The notes: generated from the letters alone by a model not told the origin. Positions 47,268 to 56,718 are shown, counted from the first letter of the stretch. The stretch: DNA of 64,000 bases from Collinsella aerofaciens (GCF_015558785.1 NZ_JADMOP010000003.1:123652-187651), one strand, 5' to 3'. Translations and numbers: made by a program.

Positions 47268-50200
47268 ATGGCGAACACCCAGAACTATATTAACCACCTG
47301 CTGCAGAACACCGGCATTACGCCGGCATGCAGCGAAGAAGAGCGCTTGGCTGCCGAGGATATCGCTCAGATCTTCCGCAACCACGGCTTTGACCCCGAGG
47401 TTCAGGAGTTCAATGCCCCGGCGCCCAGTAGATTGGCATTTGCCGTTACCGGTATTCTTGCGTTTGCCGGCGCCCTGCTGATGGGCATCGGCGGCGGTAT
47501 CGGCTTGGTCGGCACCTTGCTGGCCATTGTCGGCGCCGTTCTTTACGTGCTCGAGCGCACGGGCCACCCCGTGGTTTCGCGCCTGGGCAAGACGGGCGTG
47601 AGCCAAAATGTCATCGCCTACCACAAGGCCTCGGGCCCGCTCGCGTCTCCGCGCAACCGCCCGGTGGTCGTTGTCGCACACTACGACTCTCCCCGTGCTG
47701 AGCTGCTCGCCCGCGAGCCCTATGCTTCGTATCGTGCGCTCATCGCCAAGCTGTTGCCCGTTGCCACGATTGCCCCTGCTGCCGTTGCCATCCTGCGTAT
47801 CCTGCCGCTCCCCGGCGCGCTCAAGGTTCTGCTGTGGATTGTCGCGATCCTCGCTTCCCTCGTTGCACTTGCCAACGCGGCAAACATCATCTCTAACCGC
47901 CACGTTCTTCCCTATACGTCCGGCGCGGTGTGCAACAAGTCTTCTGTCGCCGCTATGCTCGGCGTTATGGACAACGTTGCTCCCTTCCAGGGCGAGAACG
48001 AGTTTCCCGACGATGTTCCGTTCGATACCTATTTTGGGGAGCAGAAACGTCGTGCCGAGGAAATGGCGCGCGCGGCGGCGGAGTATGCCGCGGCCCAGCA
48101 GCAAAACGACTACGGCAACACCATCGAGTACGAAGAGCCTACCTACGCCGAGGACGAGTTCGGTCAGCCGATTGCTCCCGACGCTCAAACCGAGCCCGAA
48201 CAGGGCGAGGCTTTTGACGAGCAGATTGAGGGCTTTGAGGGTGCGTCTGCCGACGAGACGCTGATTGGCGCCATCGTGCCCGAGGATCAGAATCAGGCTG
48301 TCCAGGCCGAAGAGTTCAATGACGAGGTTCCCGCTGCTGAGCCGGCGGAGGAGCCTGCCGCGGCCGAGCCCGAGCCCAAGCTCTATCGCAACGCCGCCGG
48401 CAACATTCGCTTTGGTTCGGATGCCATCCGTGCACTCGGAATGCTTCCCGAGTCCTGCACGCTCGATTACGAGGAGGGCGAGGAGCCGACGTTTGAGCCC
48501 GAGCCTGCGCCCGTTGTCACTGCGGATGATGAGTCTGCCGCGGTTACCGCTGCCGTTGCCGAGCCCGAGGCGGTGTCCGCGATCGATCCCGCGGCAGGAC
48601 TGGACATTTTGGCTCCCGCCGCGCCGGCGCAAGACGTTGCGGACGAGTCTGACGACGATTACGTTGAACAGCCGAGGCGCGTGTCTTACGAGAGCGATAC
48701 TGATTTCTCTGCCGAGATTCCCGCGGCAACGCCCCATGCCGATATTGCATCCGCGTTCTCTTCGATTGGCGCCAGCGCTTCCAGCTTCTTTAAGGGTGCG
48801 CTTGCAAAGGGCAGGAAATTTGTCGACGATTTCGAGGAGAAGCGCGCTGCCGCACGCGAGGCTGCCGAGCAGGAGGCTATCGCTCAGCAGCAGGCAGCCG
48901 AGGCGGCACGTGAGCGCGCGGCGCAAGAGTTCGAGCAGAACGAGGCTATGCAGTCCGGGCCCGTCGACGCTGCCGAAGCTACGACGTCCTTTGAGTCCCA
49001 GCAACCGACGTCAGCGGATGTTGTTGAGGCAACAACGTCTTTCGAGGCTCAGCAGCACGTCGATAGCACCATGTCGTTTGATGCCGCGCAGTTCGATTCC
49101 ACGATAACGTTTGAAAAGCAAGGCACCGCAATTGCCGAGCCCCTTCCTGTTTCCGATGAGCAGGGCGACGCGGCAGACGATGACGAGCCCATTGATGCTG
49201 CCGAAATCCAAGATGCCGCCGAGGACGAGTCCGTCGAGGCCAACTCTGACGAAGAGCAATACGCGGCAGCCGATCAAGGTGATTCGACCGAGGTCGAGCA
49301 GGAGGAAGTGCCTGCGGTTTCCGAGACTCCCGAGACGGATGAGTCGAGGCCTTACTCCACGCAGATTTTCACCATGCCGACCCCGAGTGGTTCCGGTGCC
49401 ACGGTTGCCAATGTCGCTCCCACCCAGGACGAAACGGTCGATTCCCTTATGGCCCAGATTTCCTCCCAGGCATCGCCGCGTCCGCAGATGAATGTTCCCG
49501 ATCCGGCGTCGGCACCGTCGCCTGCACCTTCCTCGTCTCCGCTGGCTTCGGTCCCCGATCCGTCGCTGCCGTCTATGAAGCAGGCAAACGTTGCGTCTCG
49601 CACGTCGCTGTTCGACCTTCCCGATCCCTCTGCCCAGGTCAACGACCCCTTTGCTACTGCCCAGGGTCCCGAACCCACATCGGCACCCGTTGCGCCTTCT
49701 ATGCCCGTTGCGTCGGGCGCGCAGCCGATCGAGACCATTTCGGCTCCCGCCTCGGCGGCACCCAAGTCTCGCAAACGCGGCCTGGGTGGCCTGTTCGGTC
49801 GTAAAAGGAAAAACGAGCAGGACAGCATGAGTGATTGGCTGGGCGTCGAAGACGATTACGATGCCAAGAAGTCCGGTCGCGGTATCGGTTCGTGGGATAA
49901 CTTCGAGGACGATAACGATGGCTGGAAGGGCGGCGCTACGTCTTCCGATGGCGCTTCTTCCGAAGATATGCTCTCGGCTGTCGCCTCTATGGGCGATGAT
50001 GAGCTGCTCGGTCACGATATCTGGTTTGTGGCAACGGGCGCCTCGGATTGTGATGGCGCCGGCATGAAGGCCTTCTTGGCTTCGCATCGCGATAAACTCC
50101 GCGGCGTATTCTTCATCAATCTTGAATCCGTCGGCGCCGGTAGGCTTTCGGTGGTGACGGTCGAGGGCGAACAGCAGCTGCTCAAGGGCGATCGCCGCAT

Positions 50201-50444
50201 CATGAACCTGGTCAGCAAGGTGTGCAAGTCGTTCCATGTCGATTGTGGCGCGCTCGAGATGCCCTATGCCAAGACCGATGCCTATGCCGCGCTCGAGGCG
50301 AGCCGCCGAGCCCTCACCATCGCCGGCGTGGACGGCACGCGTCTGGCTTGCGCTCGTACCGAGGACGACCTGCCCCACAATGTCAACCCGACGAACATTG
50401 CCACGGTATCCGAGGTCGTGACCGAGGTTATCCGCCGTTCGTAG
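47268..50444 (+). CDS. Membrane M28-peptidase-like protein with a giant acidic insert
   Basis: 1058 residues. Residues 1-60 and ~130-240 hold the first part of an M28 (aminopeptidase) fold with VVVVAHYDSPRAE, plus hydrophobic segments near 55-90 and 160-205. Residues ~260-890 are a Glu/Ala/Pro/Ser-rich low-complexity insert. Residues ~900-1058 return to the fold (DIWFVATGASDCDGAGMKAF, GVFFINLESVG, DDLPHNVNPTNIA). Compared with GAnDNaSG and GEExGLxGS of active enzymes, this has GAVCNKSS and GASDCDGAGM: the bridging Asp is Cys and the general-base Glu is Ser. Activity is therefore doubtful. ATG follows GTGGAG. Confidence 0.8.
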   Translation: MANTQNYINHLLQNTGITPACSEEERLAAEDIAQIFRNHGFDPEVQEFNAPAPSRLAFAVTGILAFAGALLMGIGGGIGLVGTLLAIVGAVLYVLERTGHPVVSRLGKTGVSQNVIAYHKASGPLASPRNRPVVVVAHYDSPRAELLAREPYASYRALIAKLLPVATIAPAAVAILRILPLPGALKVLLWIVAILASLVALANAANIISNRHVLPYTSGAVCNKSSVAAMLGVMDNVAPFQGENEFPDDVPFDTYFGEQKRRAEEMARAAAEYAAAQQQNDYGNTIEYEEPTYAEDEFGQPIAPDAQTEPEQGEAFDEQIEGFEGASADETLIGAIVPEDQNQAVQAEEFNDEVPAAEPAEEPAAAEPEPKLYRNAAGNIRFGSDAIRALGMLPESCTLDYEEGEEPTFEPEPAPVVTADDESAAVTAAVAEPEAVSAIDPAAGLDILAPAAPAQDVADESDDDYVEQPRRVSYESDTDFSAEIPAATPHADIASAFSSIGASASSFFKGALAKGRKFVDDFEEKRAAAREAAEQEAIAQQQAAEAARERAAQEFEQNEAMQSGPVDAAEATTSFESQQPTSADVVEATTSFEAQQHVDSTMSFDAAQFDSTITFEKQGTAIAEPLPVSDEQGDAADDDEPIDAAEIQDAAEDESVEANSDEEQYAAADQGDSTEVEQEEVPAVSETPETDESRPYSTQIFTMPTPSGSGATVANVAPTQDETVDSLMAQISSQASPRPQMNVPDPASAPSPAPSSSPLASVPDPSLPSMKQANVASRTSLFDLPDPSAQVNDPFATAQGPEPTSAPVAPSMPVASGAQPIETISAPASAAPKSRKRGLGGLFGRKRKNEQDSMSDWLGVEDDYDAKKSGRGIGSWDNFEDDNDGWKGGATSSDGASSEDMLSAVASMGDDELLGHDIWFVATGASDCDGAGMKAFLASHRDKLRGVFFINLESVGAGRLSVVTVEGEQQLLKGDRRIMNLVSKVCKSFHVDCGALEMPYAKTDAYAALEASRRALTIAGVDGTRLACARTEDDLPHNVNPTNIATVSEVVTEVIRRS

Positions 50445-50465
50445 ACGGAGCTCTAAGGAGTCAAC

Positions 50466-50684
50466 GTGTTTTCGTATATTAAGCGCCATTGGCCTGTCTA
50501 CGTGATTTTGACCTTGATTGCCATTGCGTTAGGATTTGGGGCTGCCTACATCGTGGGTGCAAAGGGCTCGACCCCCGCCTCCGCAATCAGCGAAGAGGTG
50601 GAGCAAGAACAGAGTACGGGTGCCGATGGGATTCCTGAGTCCGAGCAGGCAATCGTTGATGGTGGATCTTCGTCTGCAGAGTAG
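50466..50684 (+). CDS. Small single-pass membrane protein
   Basis: 72 residues, GTG start after AAGGAG. Membrane helix at ~9-31 (PVYVILTLIAIALGFGAAYI), then an acidic tail. It follows the M28-like gene by 21 bases, so probably co-expressed with it. Function unknown. Confidence 0.78.
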   Translation: MFSYIKRHWPVYVILTLIAIALGFGAAYIVGAKGSTPASAISEEVEQEQSTGADGIPESEQAIVDGGSSSAE

Positions 50685-50704
50685 ATACGGCGATTTACAT
50701 GATT

Positions 50705-50745
50705 GAAAGCGGGCGAGCCAGGGGACTGGCTCGCCCGCTTTTTCA
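50705..50745 (+). terminator. Terminator between convergent genes
   Basis: AAGCGGGCGAGCCA GGGGAC TGGCTCGCCCGCTT with TTTC; the symmetric stem and flanking AAAG can serve both strands. Confidence 0.88.
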
Positions 50746-50750
50746 TCGCG

Positions 50751-53700
50751 CTAGCGCTTCTTTGGGGTCGACCTAAGGCGAGCGAACCATAGGGCTGCGG
50801 CACCCGAGGTCAGGAGCGCGGTGATGCAAGCGGCGATGGGAACTGATCCTGTTGCCGGTAGGTCCTGCAGTAGGGTACAGCGTTGAATGACACGGTCCTC
50901 GTCATGTGACTCAAGTTTATCGCCGCCGCCGTTGCGGCAAAGATCGACGCGTGCGCTGTTGGTGAGTGCGGTTTGGGGCGTATAAGCCGACGTCGCCTGC
51001 ATGTGCACGATTGCGCCCCGAGCGTCTGTGCCAAGGATTGCTTTGGCATCGTCAAGGTCGTCGTGCTCATCTTTGAGATCATCGCGGGTCCAAGAATCCG
51101 CATCGCTTCGAGTCGTAAAGTCGGCGGCTACCGCACCGTATTCAATTCGAATGCCCGTTACGACGGTATTGGGTGTAAGGTCGAGCTCTTCCGCCTCGAG
51201 TGTGGTGGATTCCGTGGTCGAGACATCCGCCTTCCAGAGGCGCCAGCCGTCGTAATCGACGAGGCGACAGTCCTCACCAAGGCTCTCTTTTACTTCGTCG
51301 GACTCAAGCCAAGGATTTTCGTGTCCATCGTCAAGTGTCGCGTTCGCCGGTTCATCGACGTCTGTCGAGTCCAACGGCGTCGTGCGATACCACACGTTGC
51401 ACAGACCGTTGAGGTCGCCGATGGCGACGGGGGTTTCGATTGAGATGAATCTCGCCGTGCCGTCTTTGGCGCACTCAAGATCATCGATAATCGTAAACTC
51501 ATCAACCCAAGTAGCGGAATCGTTTCGAGCATCGATGGTATAGGAGAAAAGCCCATCACTATTGGTTTGCGTCGTGGCGCGGTTTTTACCATCGCCGTTA
51601 GCCAACAGGCCCTTTTCGATAGGTTGGACAAGTTCCTGACGCTTGTCGACCTGCCCCTTGATCTCGATGGGCGCATCCTTCATCGCGACGGATTGGACTT
51701 CTCCCGTATCTTTTATTTCAAACGTTATCTCCTCGGCAAGGTCATAGGTCCGCGGAGACATCATTTCGCGCAACGAGTAGGTGCCGGGTGCAAGATGTTC
51801 GACGCGGTGTGGCTTGTCGGATGAGGTCCAGGAGTCTATTTCGGTTTTATCGGGACCATATAAGGTGAGCTGTGCGCCTTCCACTTCCTGCTCGCCGCTT
51901 GCATCGACCTTGGAGATATCTACCTTGGTGTAATCGTCGGATACGTTAAGCCGTGCTTCTACAACGGGTGTTTTCTGGTCGGCATAAGTAAGGTCGACAA
52001 TATGGGATGTCCGATCGAGTAAGAAGCCTGCCGGCGCTTGAGTCTCGACAACCTCGTAGCGTGCGGTGCCAGATCCCAGCGGGAGGTCGTCCGCGCGTGC
52101 TTCTCCAGTTTCATCCGTCGTGACGGCAGCGACAGTCTCACCGTCGAGCGCGGCAATGCTACCGTCGGGGCGCATGATATCACCCGAGGCACGGATCTCA
52201 AAGACGGCGCCCGCGAGGCTGCTGCCGTCTACGGCATCGGTTTTAACGATCCTGATGTTTCCGGTCGCGGCGTGGTCATAATACGAGGCGATTACAACGG
52301 GCGTTAGGTTCATGTCGGCGGGTATGTTTACCTCGATCTCTTCGCCGACAAGATAGGGCTCTTTGGCCGAGGCTTCGCGTACATAATAGGTGCCCGGCAC
52401 GAGCGATTCTGGCAGTGTGACGGTCCCGGTCGCGTCAGTCGTAAAGGTGTCCATTACGTTATGTGCTGGATACCAGCAAGTTTGTGAGACAGGTTCGTGA
52501 TTGCTGTCGAGGAGTTGGAAGGTGAATCCGGCTAGTGGAACAGAAGCGCCTGTTTGGGCATCGCGTTTTACAATCTGGAGATGCGTCGACAGAGCGTGGT
52601 TATCCACGATATATTGAAGCTCGGCGCCGTTGGAAATCTGATTGGCCCCGACGGTCCATTCCCCTGCACGTTTAAAACCCTCGGGGACGGTTTCCGGAAC
52701 CTCGCGAATCGTGTAGCCGGCACGGTCGTATGGGACGGCTCCGTGGACACCGGCGGGTCGCTTGCCTGTGCCGAACCATGCTTCGGGCTGATCTTTGGTG
52801 GAGGCAAAGCCATAGATGTTTGTGGTCAATGTGCCAACAACCTGCTGAGAGCTGTTGCTGACAACTTCAAAGACAACACCACCCGCCGGCTGCTCCAGGC
52901 CGGATTGGTCGCTATTGCCGTAATCCTTGAATTTGGAAATCTCAAGGTCAAACGCAATGGGGATATCGGAAATGCGAGATTCGATCTCGACCACGCCTGA
53001 ATCGCCGAGCTGGTCGGCTCCAACGGTATAGGTCCAGCTGTCGTTGGATGGCAGGTAGCCCTCGGGGGCTTTTGATTCGTAGATGGTAAAGGTTCCTAAG
53101 GGGACATCGACGAGGGCGGCCCGACCGCTTTCGTCGGTCGTGAGGATTTGTGCCCATCCAGGGGTTGATTGCGACACACACGTGAACTCTGCTCCTGCGA
53201 GTGAAGATCCCGCCTGGGGGCCGGCATTCGTCGCGGCATCGAGTTTTACGATACGCAGATTGATGGTGCCGGGCTGTTCATCAATGGCGACCTTTCCACC
53301 GTCATTCCCCGTGGTAAAGGCGATGCGATCGCGACGGGGGACATAGCCGGCCGGCGCCTTCGTTTCAACTAGGTAGTATGCCGTGTTGGGCAGAAGTGTT
53401 GCCTGCGCTCGACCGTTGCTGTCCATCTGGACGGTGCCGACACGCGCGCCGCTGGTGCTCTCAAAAACATCGAATGTTGCCCCGTCAAACTGATAAGTAT
53501 TGTTTCCGCTGGTAATGGCAGCGTTTGCAGACTGCTTTTGGAAGGAAACAGAGACCGCCGGCAGTACATAGAGCATGTCCTGACGTTTGCTGCCGCCCGA
53601 TACGGCTCCTAGATAGCGCCGCGCGCGGTGCGGAGCGGCTTTGATGCTTCCTGATTTTGCGCTGTCGTGGAGCCACCGCGCCGCCGCCACGACTTCATTG

Positions 53701-54182
53701 TCAGTGATAAAGTGCCCACTCTTGGTTTTGCCCTGAGCGGTCGTGTAAGAGTAGGTACCGTCGACATGGGTAGTGCCGTTGAGCATCCATACGGCAAGCT
53801 GGGTTGCGGCGCGGGCACGATCGGGTGAAAGATGGTAACCGCCAAACGACGTGGCGGTGGGATATCCGTGACAAACGATTGCCGCGAACTCGTCGTCGAG
53901 CCACACCCAGCCTTGATCAAAGTTGAGCCATGGGCCGCCCGGCTTGGTGGGGCCGGGGCGCTCCTGGTTCATGCAGTAGGCAATCGAGGCGTCTTGAGCT
54001 TCATACTTGCCGATGAGGAAGGGCCCACAATCATCGCTAATAGTGCGGAAGCCGAGCTGGTCGTAGCCATCGACGGCAAATGCGGCTCCCGGTGTCAGGC
54101 AGCCGAAAAGCAGGAAGAGGAGCAGGAGCAGCGGACCTGTTGCGATTGCGCTGTGGACAGAGTGCGTGGGTGCGTTGGACAT
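50751..54182 (-). CDS. Thioester-domain adhesin with SpaA/Cna-B repeats and LPATG anchor
   Basis: 1143 residues. Signal peptide 1-36. The thioester domain includes Cys70 (IAYCMNQERPG) and Gln128 (AATQLAVWML), the expected Cys-Gln cross-link pair. Several prealbumin-like SpaA domains follow, recognisable by recurring E-boxes such as YYLVETKAPAGY, FTIYESKAPEGY and YEVVETQAPAGF. A distal domain of DeoxyGln/isopeptide type (about 860-1090) precedes LPATG, a hydrophobic helix and RSTPKKR. Thioester adhesins can bond covalently to host proteins. No sortase nearby; monocistronic. Confidence 0.9.
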   Translation of the reverse strand: MSNAPTHSVHSAIATGPLLLLLFLLFGCLTPGAAFAVDGYDQLGFRTISDDCGPFLIGKYEAQDASIAYCMNQERPGPTKPGGPWLNFDQGWVWLDDEFAAIVCHGYPTATSFGGYHLSPDRARAATQLAVWMLNGTTHVDGTYSYTTAQGKTKSGHFITDNEVVAAARWLHDSAKSGSIKAAPHRARRYLGAVSGGSKRQDMLYVLPAVSVSFQKQSANAAITSGNNTYQFDGATFDVFESTSGARVGTVQMDSNGRAQATLLPNTAYYLVETKAPAGYVPRRDRIAFTTGNDGGKVAIDEQPGTINLRIVKLDAATNAGPQAGSSLAGAEFTCVSQSTPGWAQILTTDESGRAALVDVPLGTFTIYESKAPEGYLPSNDSWTYTVGADQLGDSGVVEIESRISDIPIAFDLEISKFKDYGNSDQSGLEQPAGGVVFEVVSNSSQQVVGTLTTNIYGFASTKDQPEAWFGTGKRPAGVHGAVPYDRAGYTIREVPETVPEGFKRAGEWTVGANQISNGAELQYIVDNHALSTHLQIVKRDAQTGASVPLAGFTFQLLDSNHEPVSQTCWYPAHNVMDTFTTDATGTVTLPESLVPGTYYVREASAKEPYLVGEEIEVNIPADMNLTPVVIASYYDHAATGNIRIVKTDAVDGSSLAGAVFEIRASGDIMRPDGSIAALDGETVAAVTTDETGEARADDLPLGSGTARYEVVETQAPAGFLLDRTSHIVDLTYADQKTPVVEARLNVSDDYTKVDISKVDASGEQEVEGAQLTLYGPDKTEIDSWTSSDKPHRVEHLAPGTYSLREMMSPRTYDLAEEITFEIKDTGEVQSVAMKDAPIEIKGQVDKRQELVQPIEKGLLANGDGKNRATTQTNSDGLFSYTIDARNDSATWVDEFTIIDDLECAKDGTARFISIETPVAIGDLNGLCNVWYRTTPLDSTDVDEPANATLDDGHENPWLESDEVKESLGEDCRLVDYDGWRLWKADVSTTESTTLEAEELDLTPNTVVTGIRIEYGAVAADFTTRSDADSWTRDDLKDEHDDLDDAKAILGTDARGAIVHMQATSAYTPQTALTNSARVDLCRNGGGDKLESHDEDRVIQRCTLLQDLPATGSVPIAACITALLTSGAAALWFARLRSTPKKR

Positions 54183-54436
54183 GGCTGCTCCTTATCCCTC
54201 GTGCGCCGCATGGGGAGGTTGCGACGCGTAGGATGAGGCTACCCCCGAGGTTCATGCGGGTAAGTACCGGAGCCTGACCAAAAGCTTGCCCGATTTCTGA
54301 CAAATCGAGCTCAAATACAACAATCAGATAAAAGTGCAGGTAGAAGATGGTAAGAAAAGAAAGACAAAGGTCCTCATCTCCACAATTGGCGCGGTTTTCA
54401 AACGATTCTCCACAGCTAAAACAAGCATCGACACCC
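54183..54436. other. Intergenic region upstream of the thioester adhesin and tRNA-Gly
   Basis: About 250 bases. The adhesin promoter should lie here on the minus strand but I see no convincing hexamer pair. No gene. Confidence 0.4.
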
Positions 54437-54466
54437 TTGTATCGAACAAGACAACGGCGTTATACT
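54437..54466 (+). promoter_or_regulatory. Promoter of tRNA-Gly
   Basis: TTGTAT, an 18-base spacer and TATACT, 13 bases upstream of the tRNA. Confidence 0.65.
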
Positions 54467-54479
54467 ATCCCCCACATAT

Positions 54480-54554
54480 GCGGGCATCGCCAAGTGGTAA
54501 GGCATCAGCTTCCCAAGCCGACACTCGCGGGTTCGAGTCCCGTTGCCCGCTCCA
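54480..54554 (+). tRNA. tRNA-Gly (anticodon CCC)
   Basis: 75 nt with encoded CCA. Acceptor GCGGGCA / TGCCCGC, anticodon loop TTCCCAA, T-loop GGTTCGAGTCC. Its 3' end is repeated exactly 192 bases downstream. Confidence 0.96.
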
Positions 54555-54556
54555 GC

Positions 54557-54601
54557 AAAAAGCACAAGCACGGCAGCGTTACGTTGCCGTGCTTTTTACT
54601 A
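54557..54601 (+). terminator. Terminator after tRNA-Gly
   Basis: AAAAGCACAAGCACGGCA / TTGCCGTGCTTTTT, strong stem with U-run. Confidence 0.85.
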
Positions 54602-54877
54602 CCAAGCGCCGGGGCTCGAACCCGCCAAGGTGCGAGCGTTAAGCAAACGCGAAGCGTTTGTAGCGAGCAGGCGAAGGCGCCGACAGGCGTCTGAAGCCGG
54701 TGCGGATTTGCGAAGCAAATACGCGGACGTCCCGTTGCCCGCTCCATGGAGCACAGAAGACCTCGGGACGGCCAATTCAACAAAGTCTTCCCCATCGTCT
54801 CCGTGAATCCGAGGAGATCGACCGCAGCCGGTGCGTATTTGCGAAGCAAATGCGCGGACGTCCCCATGCTCGCTCCA
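54602..54877 (+). repeat. tRNA-Gly 3'-end duplication element
   Basis: After the terminator comes a T-arm-like GGGGCTCGAACCCG, then hairpin AAACGCGAAGCGTTT, then two 51-base units at 54696-54746 and 54827-54877 (46/51 identical). Each unit has the hairpin ATTTGCGAAGCAAAT followed by a copy of the tRNA 3' end. The first (54729-54746) is exact over 18 bases, GTCCCGTTGCCCGCTCCA; the second (54860-54877) is 14/18. No coding role is apparent. The same architecture occurs after tRNA-Lys. Confidence 0.8.
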
Positions 54878-54979
54878 ATTCCAAAATGTTAGGTTAATGC
54901 CTGCTGCCCATACTCGCACCTGCGCACGGTACAATGGTTGGGTTACGACCAACGTGCCAATAACCAAAAAGGAGCCGCT

Positions 54980-56326
54980 ATGATCGATCGCTATACCCGC
55001 CCGGAGATGGGACACATCTTCTCCCTCGAGAACAAGTACGCCATTTGGCAGGAGATCGAGGTTCTGGCCTGCGAGGCCCAGGCGGAGCTCGGCAAGATCG
55101 GTATTTCCAAAGACGAGGCCCAGTGGATCCGCGACCATGCCAACTTTGAGAAGGCGAAGGTCGATGAGATCGAGGAAGTCACGCGCCACGACGTCATTGC
55201 CTTTCTGACCAACATGAAGGAATACATCGATGCCGATGTTCCCGAGGGCGACCCCAAGCCCAGCCGCTGGGTTCACTATGGCATGACCAGCTCCGATCTG
55301 GGCGACACGGCCCTGTGCTACCAGCTCACCCAGGCCTGCGACCTGATCATCGAGGATGTCAAGAAGCTCGGCGAGATCTGCAAGCGTCGTGCCTTCGAGG
55401 AGCGCAACACGCTCTGCGCCGGCCGTACTCATGGCATCCATGCCGAGCCGATGACCTTTGGCATGAAGTTTGGCTCTTGGGCCTGGGAGCTCAAGCGCGA
55501 TCTGGACCGTCTTGAGGATGCCCGCAAGAACGTTGCCTTTGGTGCCATCTCGGGCGCTGTCGGCACGTACAGCTCCATCGAGCCGTTTGTCGAGGAGTAC
55601 GTCTGCGAGCACCTGGGCCTGGTTCACGACCCGCTGTCCACGCAGGTTATCAGCCGCGACCATCACGCCTATCTCGCCGGCGTTCTCGCCACCACCGCAG
55701 CCACCTGCGAGCGCATCGCGACCGAGGTCCGCAATCTGCAGAAGACTGATACGCTCGAGGCCGAGGAGCCGTTCCGTAAGGGCCAAAAGGGCAGCTCCGC
55801 CATGCCGCACAAGCGCAATCCCATCACCATGGAGAAGGTCTGCGGTCTGTCGCGCGTCGTGAAGTCCAACGCCCAGGTCGCCTTCGATAACGTCGCCCTG
55901 TGGCACGAGCGTGACATTTCGCACTCCTCTGCCGAGCGTGTCGCCCAGGCCGATAGCTTCATCGCACTCGACCACATGTTCCAGTGCCTCATCCGCGTTA
56001 TCGACGGCCTGCAGCTGTACCCTGCCCGCATGATGGCCAACCTCAATAAGACCCGCGGCCTCATCTTCTCCTCCAAGGTGCTGCTCGCCCTCGTCGATAC
56101 GGGCATCACCCGCGAGGACGCGTACGCCATTGTGCAGGAGAACGCCATGGCAACCTGGCACGAGGTACAGGATTGTGTCTCCGGCCCCACCTTTAAGGAG
56201 CGTCTCGAGGCCGACCCGCGCTGCACCGTCAGCCAGGAGAAGCTTGACGAGATCTTTGATCCATGGGACTTCCTCACCCGTATCGACACGGTTTTTGATC
56301 GTCTGGAGCAGCTGAGCTTCGAGTAG
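54980..56326 (+). CDS. purB: Adenylosuccinate lyase
   Basis: 448 residues, fumarase/aspartase superfamily. MIDRYTRPEMGHIFSLENKY, HYGMTSSDLGDTA, AGRTHGIHAEP and the signature loop GSSAMPHKRNPI (catalytic Ser region). Cleaves SAICAR and adenylosuccinate to fumarate, acting twice in AMP synthesis. ATG chosen after AAGGAG; a longer upstream frame lacks family match. Confidence 0.97.
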   Translation: MIDRYTRPEMGHIFSLENKYAIWQEIEVLACEAQAELGKIGISKDEAQWIRDHANFEKAKVDEIEEVTRHDVIAFLTNMKEYIDADVPEGDPKPSRWVHYGMTSSDLGDTALCYQLTQACDLIIEDVKKLGEICKRRAFEERNTLCAGRTHGIHAEPMTFGMKFGSWAWELKRDLDRLEDARKNVAFGAISGAVGTYSSIEPFVEEYVCEHLGLVHDPLSTQVISRDHHAYLAGVLATTAATCERIATEVRNLQKTDTLEAEEPFRKGQKGSSAMPHKRNPITMEKVCGLSRVVKSNAQVAFDNVALWHERDISHSSAERVAQADSFIALDHMFQCLIRVIDGLQLYPARMMANLNKTRGLIFSSKVLLALVDTGITREDAYAIVQENAMATWHEVQDCVSGPTFKERLEADPRCTVSQEKLDEIFDPWDFLTRIDTVFDRLEQLSFE

Positions 56327-56351
56327 GTTCGGGCATAACGTTAGCTTTTTA

Positions 56352-56392
56352 GGGCGCTTTGCTGGTAATGTGTGTTGCCGGCAAAGCGCCTC
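56352..56392 (+). terminator. Hairpin after purB
   Basis: GGCGCTTTGC / GCAAAGCGCC with an 18-base partly paired loop, followed by only a short U-rich run. Confidence 0.55.
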
Positions 56393-56454
56393 GTTGCATT
56401 TAGGGAAAGACGGGGATAATAGTCGTCTCGAATAACATTCTGAGAGGGGATCGC

Positions 56455-56718
56455 ATGATTTCGTTTGATTACAAGCCTCAGGGCGTGTGTGCTCGCAATA
56501 TTCACCTTGACCTTTCCGATGACGGCAACAAGGTGATAGGCGTTGAGTTTACCGGTGGCTGCGACGGCAATCTCAAGGCAATCTCCAAGCTGGTCGAGGG
56601 CGCTCCTGCCGATCGCGTAATCGAGGTTCTCGCCGGTAATACCTGCGGTATGAAAAAGACCTCCTGCGCCGACCAGCTTACGCGCGCCATCGAGGCCGCT
56701 CGCGCCGAGATCGCCTAA
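56455..56718 (+). CDS. TSCPD-domain protein (TIGR03905-like)
   Basis: 87 residues. Pattern GVCARNIHLDLSDDG, VEFTGGCDGNLKAISKLVEG and NTCGMKKTSCADQL matches the small stand-alone TSCPD family related to the C-terminus of class II ribonucleotide reductases; the Cys residues (C13, C40, C64, C70) suggest metal binding. AGAGGGG precedes the ATG. Its stop overlaps the next start (TAATG). Confidence 0.88.
   Translation: MISFDYKPQGVCARNIHLDLSDDGNKVIGVEFTGGCDGNLKAISKLVEGAPADRVIEVLAGNTCGMKKTSCADQLTRAIEAARAEIA

Noticed and set aside
52600..52612. TTATCCACG, a DnaA-box-like match inside the thioester adhesin gene
   Set aside because: Single isolated match in coding sequence far from the origin; expected by chance.
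54505..56161. Frames on either strand around tRNA-Gly giving peptides such as RATGLEPASVGLGS
   Set aside because: They read through the tRNA, its terminator and the 3'-end repeats, or antisense to purB. Such peptides are a familiar artefact of tRNA antisense translation.
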